A stretch of 64,000 nt of DNA from Streptosporangium canum (GCF_900113865.1 NZ_FOQY01000016.1:113435-177434), one strand, 5' to 3'; positions 1 to 7,823 are shown, numbered from the stretch's first letter. Translations and numbers: made by a program. The notes: generated from the letters alone by a model not told the origin.

Positions 1-636
1 GTGCGCGCCAACCTCGGCGCGATGCTGTTCGCCGGCTCGTTCTTCGGCTTCCAGTTCATCGCCGTGTTCTACCTGCAGGAGCTCCGGGGCTGGTCGTCGC
101 TGGAGACGAGCCTCGCCCTCCTGGCCGTCGGCGTCGACGCCGTGCTCGCGCCCACCGTCACGCCGCGGCTCGTGAGCCGTTTCGGTAACGTCCGGGTGAT
201 CTTCGGCGGCATGCTCCTCGCCGCCGCGGCCTACGCCCTGTTCCTGCCGATGGGGCTCGACTGGACCTACGCGGCCATGTTCCCCACCATGATCATGCTT
301 GGCCTCGCCTTCGCCCTGGCCTACGGGCCGCTCACCATCGCCGCCACGGACGGCGTCGCGGAAGAGGAGCAGGGGCTCGCCGGCGGCCTGCTGTACACGT
401 CGTTCCAGTTCGGCTCGGCGCTCGGCCTGTCGGCGGTGACCGCCGTCAACGCCGCGGCGGCCGGCGCCGGCGGCTCGCCCGAGGCTGGGCTTGACGGCTT
501 CCGCGCGGCACTGATCGTGCCGCTTGTCGCGGTCGTCCTCGGCGCGGCCGTCACCGCGTCCGGCCTGGGCAGACGGCGCACGACGGCCGCCGGCGCCCCT
601 CGCGAGGCGCTGGAGGTCGCCGAGGCGTCGCGTTAG
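1..636 (+). CDS. MFS drug-efflux transporter, C-terminal part (cut by window edge)
   Basis: The C-terminal ~211 residues of a 12- or 14-helix major facilitator superfamily transporter of the DHA2 drug:H+ antiporter type. About five or six hydrophobic helices are visible, with small-residue motifs such as a GPLTIAATDG segment and a GLLYTSFQFGSALGLS helix typical of the late helices. The frame is open at the first base, so the true start lies upstream and the GTG at position 1 is probably internal. The short basic tail (GRRRTTAAG) fits a cytoplasmic C-terminus. Role: proton-driven export of small molecules at the cell membrane. The substrate cannot be read from the sequence. Confidence 0.75.
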   Translation: MRANLGAMLFAGSFFGFQFIAVFYLQELRGWSSLETSLALLAVGVDAVLAPTVTPRLVSRFGNVRVIFGGMLLAAAAYALFLPMGLDWTYAAMFPTMIMLGLAFALAYGPLTIAATDGVAEEEQGLAGGLLYTSFQFGSALGLSAVTAVNAAAAGAGGSPEAGLDGFRAALIVPLVAVVLGAAVTASGLGRRRTTAAGAPREALEVAEASR

Positions 637-648
637 GGCCCGCCTCCG

Positions 649-744
649 GCGTCCGGGATCTCCCGTGACCGGCCTTCCCGACGTCCGGGACCTCCCATGA
701 CCGGCCTTCCCGACGTCCGAGATTCCGGCGACCGACCTGCCCGT
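649..744. repeat. ~32-bp direct tandem repeat, about three copies
   Basis: Three imperfect copies of a ~32-bp unit run head to tail just after the MFS stop (about 650-680, 681-712, 713-743). They share GACGTCCGGGA and GACCGGCCTTCCC blocks, and the third copy is more diverged. The rest of the 316-bp stretch from 637 to 952 holds no gene; it must carry the sigma-factor promoter, for which I see only a weak GGAAC box near 769. Confidence 0.6.
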
Positions 745-952
745 ACGGCGTAACGAACGGGCACGGTCCCGGAACTGTGCAGGGAGGAGAGCGAGGTCAG
801 CCGGCGGCCCGGACCGGGAGGAGAAGGTGTCGGCCCAGTTCAGGGCGGGAATCCTCTATCTCCTGGACCGGTCGCGCTCGGGAGCGCTTCAGCGGAGAGG
901 ACGCGCCACGACGTCATGAATGTCCCAGATGTCCTATCAGGAGGAGACAATC

Positions 953-1603
953 GTGGAGTCCTTCACCGGCGGTAGGCTGCCGCCGGACGATGTCGTCGTG
1001 GCGGCCCTGCGCGCCGGCGACGAAGCGATGTTCGCGACGCTGCTGGACACCTGGTCACGAGGGATGCTGTGGCTGGCCCGCACGCACGTGTCCACCAACG
1101 ACTCGGCGGAAGAGATCGTGCAGGACACCTGGCTGGCGGTCGTCAGGGGGATCGGGGGCTTTGAGGGACGCTCGTCGGTCAAGACCTGGGTCTACCGGAT
1201 CCTGGTCAACACGGCCAAGAAGCGAGGCATGCGCGAGAACCGCACGGTCCCGTGGAGCAGCGTCTTCGAGCAGGAGAGACCGACCGTCGACCGCTCGCGT
1301 TTCCAGGGCGTGGACGACCCCCTCCCCGGACACTGGAAAGAGCTCCCCGCGGCCTGGCCGACCCCGGAGGGCGAGGTGCTCGCCGCGGAGGTGCGCGGCC
1401 GGATCGCGGCGGCCCTGGCGGAGCTGCCGCCCCGGCAGCGGGCGGTGATCACACTCCGCGACGTGGAGGGGTGCACGTCCGAGGAAGTCTGCGAGATCCT
1501 GGAGATCTCCGCGGCCAACCAGCGCGTGCTGCTGCACCGCGCCCGCGCGTCGGTGCGCGGGCAGTTGGAGGACTATTTCGAGACGGCGAGGCGGTCGGCG
1601 TAG
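953..1603 (+). CDS. ECF-type RNA polymerase sigma factor
   Basis: A ~216-residue sigma-70 family protein with the two-domain ECF layout. The sigma-2 domain lies about residues 20-95 (AEEIVQDTWLAVV, then the SVKTWVYRILVNTAKKRG core- and -10-binding helices). The sigma-4 domain lies about residues 145-205 (LPPRQRAVITLRDVEG, then a helix-turn-helix ending in LLHRARASVR). An acidic and proline-rich linker separates them. I chose the GTG at 953 because AGGAGGAG at 939-946 sits 6 bp upstream; the in-frame ATG at 920 has no such site. Its anti-sigma follows immediately, so it is probably released by a redox or envelope signal. It redirects RNA polymerase to a small regulon that I cannot define here. 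Confidence 0.9.
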   Translation: MESFTGGRLPPDDVVVAALRAGDEAMFATLLDTWSRGMLWLARTHVSTNDSAEEIVQDTWLAVVRGIGGFEGRSSVKTWVYRILVNTAKKRGMRENRTVPWSSVFEQERPTVDRSRFQGVDDPLPGHWKELPAAWPTPEGEVLAAEVRGRIAAALAELPPRQRAVITLRDVEGCTSEEVCEILEISAANQRVLLHRARASVRGQLEDYFETARRSA

Positions 1604-1644
1604 TGGAATCGGTTCAGCATCGAGACGGTAAGGCGGTCAGCGCC

Positions 1645-1884
1645 GTGAAGCGGTTCACCTGTGACGAGGTGGTGGAACTCGTGACCGTCTACATGGAGGG
1701 TGAGCTCGACGAGCCCACGGGCTACCGGTTCGAGGAGCATCTCGGCGGCTGCGAGGGCTGCGAGCGCTACCTCGGCCAGTTCCGCGCCACCGTCGCCACC
1801 CTGGGCGACCTGCGGCCCGACGGCCTGGCCGGCGACACGCGCGAGGGGCTACTGTCCGCCTTCCGCGACTGGCGGCGTCCCTGA
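1645..1884 (+). CDS. Zinc-finger (zf-HC2) anti-sigma factor
   Basis: A ~79-residue protein with the zf-HC2 signature: an N-terminal cysteine (FTCDEVVELV), the helix VYMEGELDE, then HLGGCEGC (H-x3-C-x2-C) for zinc. Such proteins bind and silence the adjacent ECF sigma factor. It is cytoplasmic, with no membrane segment, and follows the sigma gene, so it is the likely partner. The start is ambiguous. GTG 1645 gives the usual short N-terminus. GTG 1603 shares a base with the sigma TAG stop (TAGTG) and would translationally couple the two. Both have similar upstream GGCGG/AGGCGG sites, because the start region is duplicated. Its last 36 bp overlap the convergent anti-sigma gene. Confidence 0.8.
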   Translation: MKRFTCDEVVELVTVYMEGELDEPTGYRFEEHLGGCEGCERYLGQFRATVATLGDLRPDGLAGDTREGLLSAFRDWRRP

Positions 1885-2139
1885 GCCGAGGAAGGCCCCG
1901 CACAACCTCCTGAGCACCCGATCCGGAATGCCGTCGGCCCCGAGACAGCCGAGGGCCCTGATCGTCGCCCGCATCTGCTCCAGATGGAGCGAACACTCGG
2001 CGCATCCGGCCAGGTGGGCCTCGAAGCGTCGCCGCCGCTCGGCGGAGAGCGCCCCTTCGAGATAGTCGGTGACAAGCTCCGTGATCTCACGGCAGCCGGC
2101 CGACCTCCCGGATCGAGGTCCCGCTCGCGTCATTCCCAC
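1849..2139 (-). CDS. Second zf-HC2 anti-sigma-like protein, convergent paralogue
   Basis: A 94-96-residue protein clearly paralogous to the anti-sigma facing it: CREITELVTDYLEGALS, then HLAGCAEC (H-x3-C-x2-C) and LEQMRATIRALG align with CDEVVELV, HLGGCEGC and LGQFRATVATLG. GTG 2139 has a GAGG 5 bp upstream; ATG 2133 is the alternative. No sigma gene is linked to it on this strand, so it may act on the neighbouring ECF factor or on a distant one. Its 3' end overlaps the plus-strand paralogue tail to tail by 36 bp. It shares an upstream region with egtA, which runs divergently. Confidence 0.75.
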   Translation of the reverse strand: MGMTRAGPRSGRSAGCREITELVTDYLEGALSAERRRRFEAHLAGCAECSLHLEQMRATIRALGCLGADGIPDRVLRRLCGAFLGSGTPPVAEGGQ

Positions 2140-2178
2140 CTGTGCCTCATGTGACGTAGTGCTGCTTGAGGAGCGATC

Positions 2179-2230
2179 CGTTACACGCCGCCCTCTCTGT
2201 AACGCTTGCGCGCCTGGCGGGTCTATAGAT
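2179..2230. promoter_or_regulatory. Dyad and -10 element upstream of the egt operon
   Basis: A perfect 7-bp inverted repeat, CGTTACA (2179-2185) and TGTAACG (2198-2204), is separated by 12 bp. It is followed by a -10-like TATAGAT at 2224-2230 ahead of egtA, whose start is at 2258. It lies between the divergent anti-sigma gene and egtA. The position suits an operator or activator site overlapping the -35 region. The binding protein is unknown. Confidence 0.5.
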
Positions 2231-2257
2231 CCATACGCGCCGGGCGAAGGGGGCACG

Positions 2258-3484
2258 ATGACCGATCTGGCCGCCGAGGACATGGTGATCCGGGACACCT
2301 CGGATGTGGCGGACTTCGCGCGAGGCTGCTTCCACGGCTCCGCCGGGGACCAGGTGGGAGTCGAGCTGGAGTTCCTGGTCTTCGACCGTACGTCTCCCGA
2401 CTGCCACGTCCCGCTGGCCAAGGTCGCCGAGGCCCTGCCGCCGCTGCCCGGCGGGAGCCGGGTGACCTTCGAGCCGGGCGGCCAGCTCGAACTCTCCGGT
2501 CCGGCGGGCCCGTTGCCGGAGGCCGTCGCCCGCCTCGCCGCCGACGTGGACGCCGCCCGCGCGGCCCTGCGGGAGGCGGGCCTGGTGCTGGCGGGAGTGG
2601 GCCTCGACCCGGTACGGCCGGCACGACGGCAGCTCCGCCTGCCCCGCTACGAGGCGATGGCGGAGTTCCTCGGCACGCCGTACGGGGCCCTGATGATGTG
2701 CTCGACGGCGTCGATCCAGGTCAACCTGGACCTGGGCGACAGGCCGGCGGTGCGGTGGGAACGCGCGCACCTGCTGGGGCCCGTCCTGATGGCGGCCTTC
2801 GCCAACTCGCCGCTCAGCGGCGGCCGGCCGTGCGGGTGGATGTCCGGCCGCCAGGCGGTGTGGGAGAACCTGGACCGCACGCGGACGGCCCCCGTCCCCG
2901 CGACCGGCGACCCGGCCGCGGCCTGGGCGGAGTACCTGCTCGACGCCCGGCTCATGCTCGTGCGCGAGAACGGCGACCGGTATCGGACCGTCCGCGACGG
3001 CTCGACCTTCCGCGACTGGCTGACCGCGCCCGCGCGCCCGCTGACCCTGGCGGACCTGGCCTACCACGCCACGACGACCTTCCCTCCGGTACGGCCGCGC
3101 GGCTGGCTGGAGATCCGCTACCTCGACGCCCAGCGCCCGGCGGACTGGCCGGTGTGCGTGGCGGTCACCCACGCCCTGGTGATGGACGACCGCGCGGCCG
3201 AGACGGCGATCGCCGCCGCCGAGCCGTACGCGGGGATGTGGCCGGGGGCGGCGCGCCACGGGCTGGCGGAGCCGCGGCTGAGGAAGGCCGCCGAGACCTG
3301 TTTCCGGGCCGCCCTCGCCGCGCTGCCGCGCCTGGGCGTGAGCGCGGGCCTGATCCGCGAGGTGGCCGCGTTCGCCGACCGTCACGTGACATCCGGCCGC
3401 TCTCCGGCCGCGGACCTGCTGGAGCTGGCGAAAGGGCCGCCACGACGCCTGTCGGCCTGGCTGACCGAGGAAGGACGGGGATGA
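2258..3484 (+). CDS. egtA: Glutamate-cysteine ligase EgtA (ergothioneine pathway)
   Basis: A 408-residue member of the GCS2-like glutamate-cysteine ligase family. It makes gamma-glutamylcysteine from Glu, Cys and ATP, the sulfur donor for the EgtB step. Visible family features are VGVELEFLVFD near the N-terminus (metal/ATP-binding acidic residues), EPGGQLELSGP, an MMCSTASIQVNLD block and a C-terminal WLEIRYLDAQRPADW strand. ATG 2258 follows a purine-rich GAAGGGGG. It opens the egtABCD operon: its TGA overlaps the egtB ATG (ATGA), so the two are translationally coupled. In some actinobacteria EgtA is dispensable because other gamma-Glu-Cys sources exist. Here the gene looks intact. Confidence 0.92.
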   Translation: MTDLAAEDMVIRDTSDVADFARGCFHGSAGDQVGVELEFLVFDRTSPDCHVPLAKVAEALPPLPGGSRVTFEPGGQLELSGPAGPLPEAVARLAADVDAARAALREAGLVLAGVGLDPVRPARRQLRLPRYEAMAEFLGTPYGALMMCSTASIQVNLDLGDRPAVRWERAHLLGPVLMAAFANSPLSGGRPCGWMSGRQAVWENLDRTRTAPVPATGDPAAAWAEYLLDARLMLVRENGDRYRTVRDGSTFRDWLTAPARPLTLADLAYHATTTFPPVRPRGWLEIRYLDAQRPADWPVCVAVTHALVMDDRAAETAIAAAEPYAGMWPGAARHGLAEPRLRKAAETCFRAALAALPRLGVSAGLIREVAAFADRHVTSGRSPAADLLELAKGPPRRLSAWLTEEGRG

Positions 3485-4782
3485 ACGACTTCAAGGAACG
3501 GATCGCCGCCGAGCTGGTCGCGGTGCGGAACCGGTCGCTGGCCTACACCGAAGCCGAGGACGACCTGCTGGTCAGGCAGCATTCGCCGTTGATGTCGCCG
3601 CTGGTGTGGGACCTGGCGCACGTGGGCAACTACGAGGAGCTGTGGGTGCTGCGGGAGGCCGGCGGGATCACCCCGCTCCGCCCCGAGATCGACGACCTGT
3701 ACGACGCGTTCAAGCACCCGCGCAAGGACCGTCCGAGCCTGCCCATCCTGGGACCGGGCGAAGCGCGCCGCTACATCGGAGGCGTGCGCGGCCGGGTGCT
3801 GGACGTCCTGGACGCGATCGACCCGGACGGCCCCGACCCCCTGCACCGGGACGCCTTCGTCTTCGGCCTGGTCATCCAGCACGAGCACCAGCACGACGAG
3901 ACGATGCTCGCCACCCTGCAGCTGTCGAGGGAGCCGGGCCTGGTCCGCGACGGCGACCTGCCGCCCGGCGGGTCCGCGGGCGCCGAGGAGGTGTTCGTCC
4001 CGGCGGGCCCCTTCCTGATGGGCACCGGCACCCAGCCGTGGGCCTACGACAACGAGCGCCCCGCCCACCGGGTCGACCTGCCCGCCTACTGGATCGACAG
4101 GCTCCCCGTCGGCAACCTCGCCTACGCCGCCTTCATCGACGACGGCGGCTACGACGACCCGCGCTGGTGGACCCCGGAGGGATGGCACTGGCGGCAGGAG
4201 AGCCACGCCTGCGCCCCGCTGTTCTGGACCAGGGACGGCGGCACCTGGTGGCGCACCCGCTTCGGCCGGCCCGAGCCCGTGCCCATGGACGAGCCCGTCC
4301 AGCACGTGTGCTGGTACGAGGCCGACGCCTACGCCCGCTGGGCGGGCAGGCGGCTGCCCACCGAGGCGGAGTGGGAGAAGGCCTGCGGCTGGGACCCCTC
4401 CGCCGGGCGGGCGCGGAAGTATCCGTGGGGCGACGACGACCCCGGACCCGGCCGGGCGAACCTCGGGCACCGGGCGGCGCGGCCCGCCCCGCTGGGCGCC
4501 TTCCCCGCCGGGGCGAGCGCCTACGGCGTCGAGCAGATGATCGGCGACGTGTGGGAGTGGACCGCCTCCCTCTTCCTGCCCTACCCCGGCTTCCGCAGCT
4601 TCCCCTACCGCGAGTACAGCGAGGTCTTCTTCGGCAAGGACTACCGGGTGCTGCGCGGCGGATCCTGGGCGGCCGACCCGGCCGCGGTCCGCACGACGTT
4701 CAGGAACTGGGACCACCCGATCCGCCGGCAGATCTTCTCCGGCTTCCGCTGCGCCCGCTCGGCCACCCCGGAGCAGGCGTAG
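3481..4782 (+). CDS. egtB: Hercynine oxygenase EgtB
   Basis: A 433-residue non-haem iron sulfoxide synthase that joins gamma-glutamylcysteine to hercynine with O2, giving the gamma-glutamyl-hercynylcysteine sulfoxide. Order: an N-terminal DinB-like helical bundle with iron ligands (the LAHVGNYEE histidine and IQHEHQHDETML, the HxExH pair), then a C-terminal FGE-sulfatase-type domain (AGPFLMGTG, PVQHVCWYEADAYARWAGRRLPTEAEWEKA, IGDVWEWT, VLRGGSW, RNWDHPIRRQIFSGFRC). The length is normal and the motifs are intact. It overlaps egtA by 4 bp and abuts egtC with no gap. Confidence 0.95.
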   Translation: MNDFKERIAAELVAVRNRSLAYTEAEDDLLVRQHSPLMSPLVWDLAHVGNYEELWVLREAGGITPLRPEIDDLYDAFKHPRKDRPSLPILGPGEARRYIGGVRGRVLDVLDAIDPDGPDPLHRDAFVFGLVIQHEHQHDETMLATLQLSREPGLVRDGDLPPGGSAGAEEVFVPAGPFLMGTGTQPWAYDNERPAHRVDLPAYWIDRLPVGNLAYAAFIDDGGYDDPRWWTPEGWHWRQESHACAPLFWTRDGGTWWRTRFGRPEPVPMDEPVQHVCWYEADAYARWAGRRLPTEAEWEKACGWDPSAGRARKYPWGDDDPGPGRANLGHRAARPAPLGAFPAGASAYGVEQMIGDVWEWTASLFLPYPGFRSFPYREYSEVFFGKDYRVLRGGSWAADPAAVRTTFRNWDHPIRRQIFSGFRCARSATPEQA

Positions 4783-5487
4783 ATGTGCCGCCACGCCGCC
4801 TGGCTGGGCGCTCCCCGCACCCTCGCCTCGCTGATCCACGAGCCCGAGTACGGCCTGCTCCAGCAGTCCTACGCCCCGCGCCTGCAGCGCTACGGCACGA
4901 TCAACGCCGACGGCTTCGGCATGGGCTGGTACGACGCCGCCCGCGCCGAACCGGTCCGCTACCGCCGTACGGTCCCCATCTGGGCCGACGCCAACCTGCC
5001 CGCCCTCGCACAGGTCAGCCGCTCGGGCTGCCTGCTGGCCGCCGTACGGTCGGCGACCGTCGGCATGCCGATCGAGGAGACCGCGACCGCGCCCTTCACC
5101 GACGGGCGCTGGCTGCTCAGCCACAACGGCCGCGTCGAGCGGGAGGCGGTACGGGAGCTGGCCGACGACGCGGAGAGCTCCTGCGACTCCGCGTGGCTCG
5201 CCGCCGCGGTGTTCGTACGGCGGCGCGCGGGCCACCCGCTCGGCGACGCCCTGGCGGAGGTCGTCGCCCACGCCGGGGCGAAGGACCCCGGAGCCCGGCT
5301 GAACCTGCTCGCCTGCGACGGCGCGTCGATCGCCGCGACGGTCTGGGGCGACACCCTCCACCTCCATCTCGACGACGGCGTGCTCGTGGCGAGCGAGCCG
5401 CTGGACGACCGGCCCGGCTGGCAGGCCGTACCGGACCGGAACCTGGTTCTCGCCTCTCCCGACGGCGTGCGCGTCCAGCCACTGTGA
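4783..5487 (+). CDS. egtC: Gamma-glutamyl-hercynylcysteine S-oxide hydrolase EgtC
   Basis: A 234-residue class II (Ntn) glutamine-amidotransferase-like hydrolase that removes the glutamyl group from the EgtB product. Cys2 (MCRHAAWLG) becomes the N-terminal nucleophile after removal of Met1. Other family features are NADGFGMGWY, LLAAVRSAT and LLSHNGRV. The ATG follows directly on the egtB TAG, so translation is almost certainly coupled. The pathway needs a downstream C-S lyase (EgtE), which is only a remnant in this operon. Confidence 0.93.
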   Translation: MCRHAAWLGAPRTLASLIHEPEYGLLQQSYAPRLQRYGTINADGFGMGWYDAARAEPVRYRRTVPIWADANLPALAQVSRSGCLLAAVRSATVGMPIEETATAPFTDGRWLLSHNGRVEREAVRELADDAESSCDSAWLAAAVFVRRRAGHPLGDALAEVVAHAGAKDPGARLNLLACDGASIAATVWGDTLHLHLDDGVLVASEPLDDRPGWQAVPDRNLVLASPDGVRVQPL

Positions 5488-5499
5488 CCGGGCGGAGCA

Positions 5500-5684
5500 C
5501 GACCACTGGAGAACACCTGGAGAACACCTGGAGAACACCGCACCCCGGTCACGGACCGACGAGCCGCCAGGCGAGGAGGACCGTGGACGAGCGGAGCGAG
5601 ACCACCGGAGAACACAGCACCCCGGTCACGGACCGACGAGCCGCCAGGCGAGGAGGACCGTGACCCATCGACCCAGGAGGCCCC
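5500..5684 (+). repeat. Duplicated leader between egtC and egtD
   Basis: Two direct repeats of ~56 bp with one mismatch occupy 5530-5585 and 5607-5662 (offset 77 bp); 46 bp of each is identical. Each copy ends in GAGGAGGACCGTG, a ribosome-binding-site-like block followed by GTG. Upstream, a 12-bp unit (CTGGAGAACAC) is repeated about three times at 5505-5540. The real egtD start, GTG 5685, has its own CAGGAGG and lies after both copies. Confidence 0.8.
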
Positions 5685-6665
5685 GTGTCCGTCAGCCAGT
5701 CAGCCGTACACCTGGTCAACCATCTCGGCCACGACTACCTGCGCCAGGCACTTGAGAACGACGTCCGCACCGGGCTGACGTCCAGGCCCAAGTGGCTGCC
5801 GCCCAAATGGTTCTACGACGCGGCGGGCAGCGATCTGTTCTCCCAGATCACCCGGCTGCCGGAGTACTATCCCACCCGCCGCGAGCTGTCCATCCTGCGC
5901 AGGGAGGCCCTCGACATCGCCACGCGCAGCGGCGCGGACACCCTGGTCGAGCTCGGCTCGGGGACCAGTGAGAAGACCGTCCTGCTGCTCGACGCCCTCT
6001 CCTCGACGGGGACACTGCGCACCTACACGCCGGTGGACGTCGACGCGGTCACCCTCGGCGACGCCGCGCGGCGGCTCACCGCCCGCTACCCCGGCCTGAC
6101 CGTACAGGCGGTCTGCGCCGACTTCGAGCACCATCTGGCGCTGCTGCCGCGGGAGGGGCGGCGTATGGTGGCCTTCCTCGGCGGCACCATCGGCAACCTC
6201 GACCCGGCGGCGCGCGAGGTGTTCCTCAAGGAGCTGCGCGGCACCCTCCGGCCCGGCGACACCTTCCTGCTCGGAGCCGACCTGGTCAAGGACACCGGGC
6301 GGCTGGTCGCGGCCTACGACGACGCGGCCGGGGTGACCGCCGCCTTCAACCGGAACGTCCTGCGCGTGGTCAACCGGGAGCTGGACGCCGACTTCGAGCC
6401 CGACGCGTTCGAGCACGTCGCGATCTACGACGCGCGGCACGACTGGATCGAGATGCGGCTGCGCGCGAGCCGGGCCATGCGCGTGCGGGTCGGCGGCCTC
6501 GACCTGACCGTCTCCTTCGCCGCCGGGGAGGAGACGCGCACCGAGATCAGCGCCAAGTTCCGCCCCGAGGGCCTGCGCGGGGAGCTGGCCGCGGCCGGAT
6601 TCACGGTGAGCCGCCACTACACCGATCCGACCGGGGACTTCAGCCTCGTCCTGGCCCGCGCGTGA
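5685..6665 (+). CDS. egtD: L-histidine N-alpha-trimethyltransferase EgtD
   Basis: A 326-residue SAM-dependent methyltransferase (methyltransf_33/DUF2260 family) that trimethylates histidine to hercynine, the first committed step of ergothioneine synthesis. Motifs: KWLPPKWFYDAAGSDLFSQITRLPEYYPTR near the N-terminus, the SAM loop VELGSGTSEKT, VDVD for the ribose, and MVAFLGGTIGNLDP. A C-terminal EISAKFR contributes to the histidine pocket. GTG 5685 follows CAGGAGGCCCC. The last bases (GTGA) overlap the start of the egtE remnant, so the original operon was egtABCDE. Confidence 0.94.
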   Translation: MSVSQSAVHLVNHLGHDYLRQALENDVRTGLTSRPKWLPPKWFYDAAGSDLFSQITRLPEYYPTRRELSILRREALDIATRSGADTLVELGSGTSEKTVLLLDALSSTGTLRTYTPVDVDAVTLGDAARRLTARYPGLTVQAVCADFEHHLALLPREGRRMVAFLGGTIGNLDPAAREVFLKELRGTLRPGDTFLLGADLVKDTGRLVAAYDDAAGVTAAFNRNVLRVVNRELDADFEPDAFEHVAIYDARHDWIEMRLRASRAMRVRVGGLDLTVSFAAGEETRTEISAKFRPEGLRGELAAAGFTVSRHYTDPTGDFSLVLARA

Positions 6666-7072
6666 TCGCTGAGAGCCGGCGGGCGGCGCGGTCCTCCGTG
6701 CCGCCCGGCCACCTCGACGCCGCCGGATGCAACGTCCCCGGCGATCGGACACTCGACGCCGTCGTCGGACACCTCCGGCACGAGCGCGAGGTGGGTGGCT
6801 ACCGGGCGGTCCCGGACCTCCACGCGTCCAGGGCCGCGCCGGCCGCCCTGGTCGGCGCCGGCGCGGACGACGTCGCCCTCCTGGAGAGCGGGACGGCCGC
6901 GATGGCGGCGCTGCTGGGCGGATGGCCGCTCCCACCGGGCAGCCGTGTCGGCGTCACGCGCGCCGAGTACGGCAGCACGCTCATGCTGCTGTACCGCGGC
7001 CCGGCTCCGCGACCGGGGGCCGGCCGCATCGCCGGTACGGGGGATATCCGTTCCCCCTCGCCGGGGAGATGA
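6662..7072 (+). pseudogene. egtE: egtE remnant: truncated PLP-dependent C-S lyase
   Basis: The first ~115 of 136 residues match the N-terminal third of EgtE: HLDAAGCNVPGDRTLDAVVGHLRHEREVGGY, then VALLESGTAAMAALLGGWPLPPG and VTRAEYGSTLMLLYR. The homology then stops and a short unrelated tail ends at 7072. The PLP-binding lysine and the C-terminal domain are absent; the normal length is ~370-390 aa. GTG 6662 overlaps the egtD TGA (GTGA). It cannot be a working lyase, so the last ergothioneine step must be done by another PLP enzyme or non-enzymatically. Confidence in the family is good because it sits exactly where egtE belongs. Confidence 0.75.
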
Positions 7073-7152
7073 GGATCGCTCTGCCCGGCGATCACTTCCG
7101 AGCTGGAAAAACCCAGGATTGAGGCACACGCCGACCGCCTGGAGCCCTTGAT

Positions 7153-7761
7153 ATGAACCCCCGCTTCGCATTCGTCGCCGCGCCCCTGCTCGTCCTGGCC
7201 TACGGAGTCATCCGCATCCTCGACGGCCTCGACGGCAGCAGAGGCCCCGGCCTCGCCTGGACCACCGGCCACCTGGCATTCCTCGCCGCCCTGGCCCTGT
7301 TCGTCCCCATCTTCTGGGAGATGCGGCGGATGGCGGGCCGCGACGCCCTGTCCACGGTGAGCGCCGTGATGGGCTCCGTCGGCATCCTGGCCGCCTCCGC
7401 GCAGTTCGTCATCGACATCGTGGTCGGGTTCCTCTCCGCCGACCACGCGGCGATGGGCGTCCTGTTCGACCGGATCCAGGCCGTCCCGGGTGTCTCCTTC
7501 GCGATCTACGACGGCGGCCCCTACCTCTTCTACCTCGGTCAGCTCGCCCTCGTCGTCCAGCTCGCCGTGATCGGCCGCGTCAAGGCCTGGACGCCGGTGC
7601 TGGTCCTGATCGACCTCGTCCTCCCGATCGTCGACCGCGACTTCATCCCGCTCGGGGCGATCTTCCTGCTCGTCTCCTTCGTCCCCCTCGCCCGCGGGAT
7701 CGCGCCCACGGCCAAGCCCGTCGCCGCCCACGCCGCCCGACGTGCCGCCACCCACGCGTGA
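7153..7761 (+). CDS. Six-helix membrane protein, DUF4386-like
   Basis: 202 residues with about six hydrophobic helices (FAFVAAPLLVLAYGVIRI; LAFLAALALFVPIFW; MGSVGILAASAQFVIDIVVGF; PYLFYLGQLALVVQLAVI; VLVLIDLVLPIV; IFLLVSFVPLARG) and an Ala/His-rich tail. There is no catalytic motif. ATG 7153 has GGAG 8-9 bp upstream. It overlaps the longest possible frame of the next gene, a histidine kinase, by GTGA, so it may be a membrane accessory of that sensor. The DUF4386-like assignment is tentative. Confidence 0.6.
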   Translation: MNPRFAFVAAPLLVLAYGVIRILDGLDGSRGPGLAWTTGHLAFLAALALFVPIFWEMRRMAGRDALSTVSAVMGSVGILAASAQFVIDIVVGFLSADHAAMGVLFDRIQAVPGVSFAIYDGGPYLFYLGQLALVVQLAVIGRVKAWTPVLVLIDLVLPIVDRDFIPLGAIFLLVSFVPLARGIAPTAKPVAAHAARRAATHA

Positions 7762-7823
7762 GCAGGCCGGGGCTCCGGCAGAGGCCACCCTCCGGTATCG
7801 GGGCGCTCCGAGAGGGAGCAAGA

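Noticed and set aside
769..800. An ECF-type autoregulatory promoter (GGAAC box) before the sigma gene
   Set aside because: Only the -35-like half is visible; no convincing -10 at a fixed spacing.
3382..5538. A 718-codon open frame on the minus strand opposite egtB and egtC
   Set aside because: It is antisense to strongly conserved egt genes, has low-complexity Val/Gly/Arg composition from the GC-rich third-position pattern and no recognisable domain.
2206..5663. Long plus-strand frames overlapping egtA-egtC in other phases
   Set aside because: Arg/Pro/Gly-rich shadows of real genes; only the tail of one is the genuine egtB frame.
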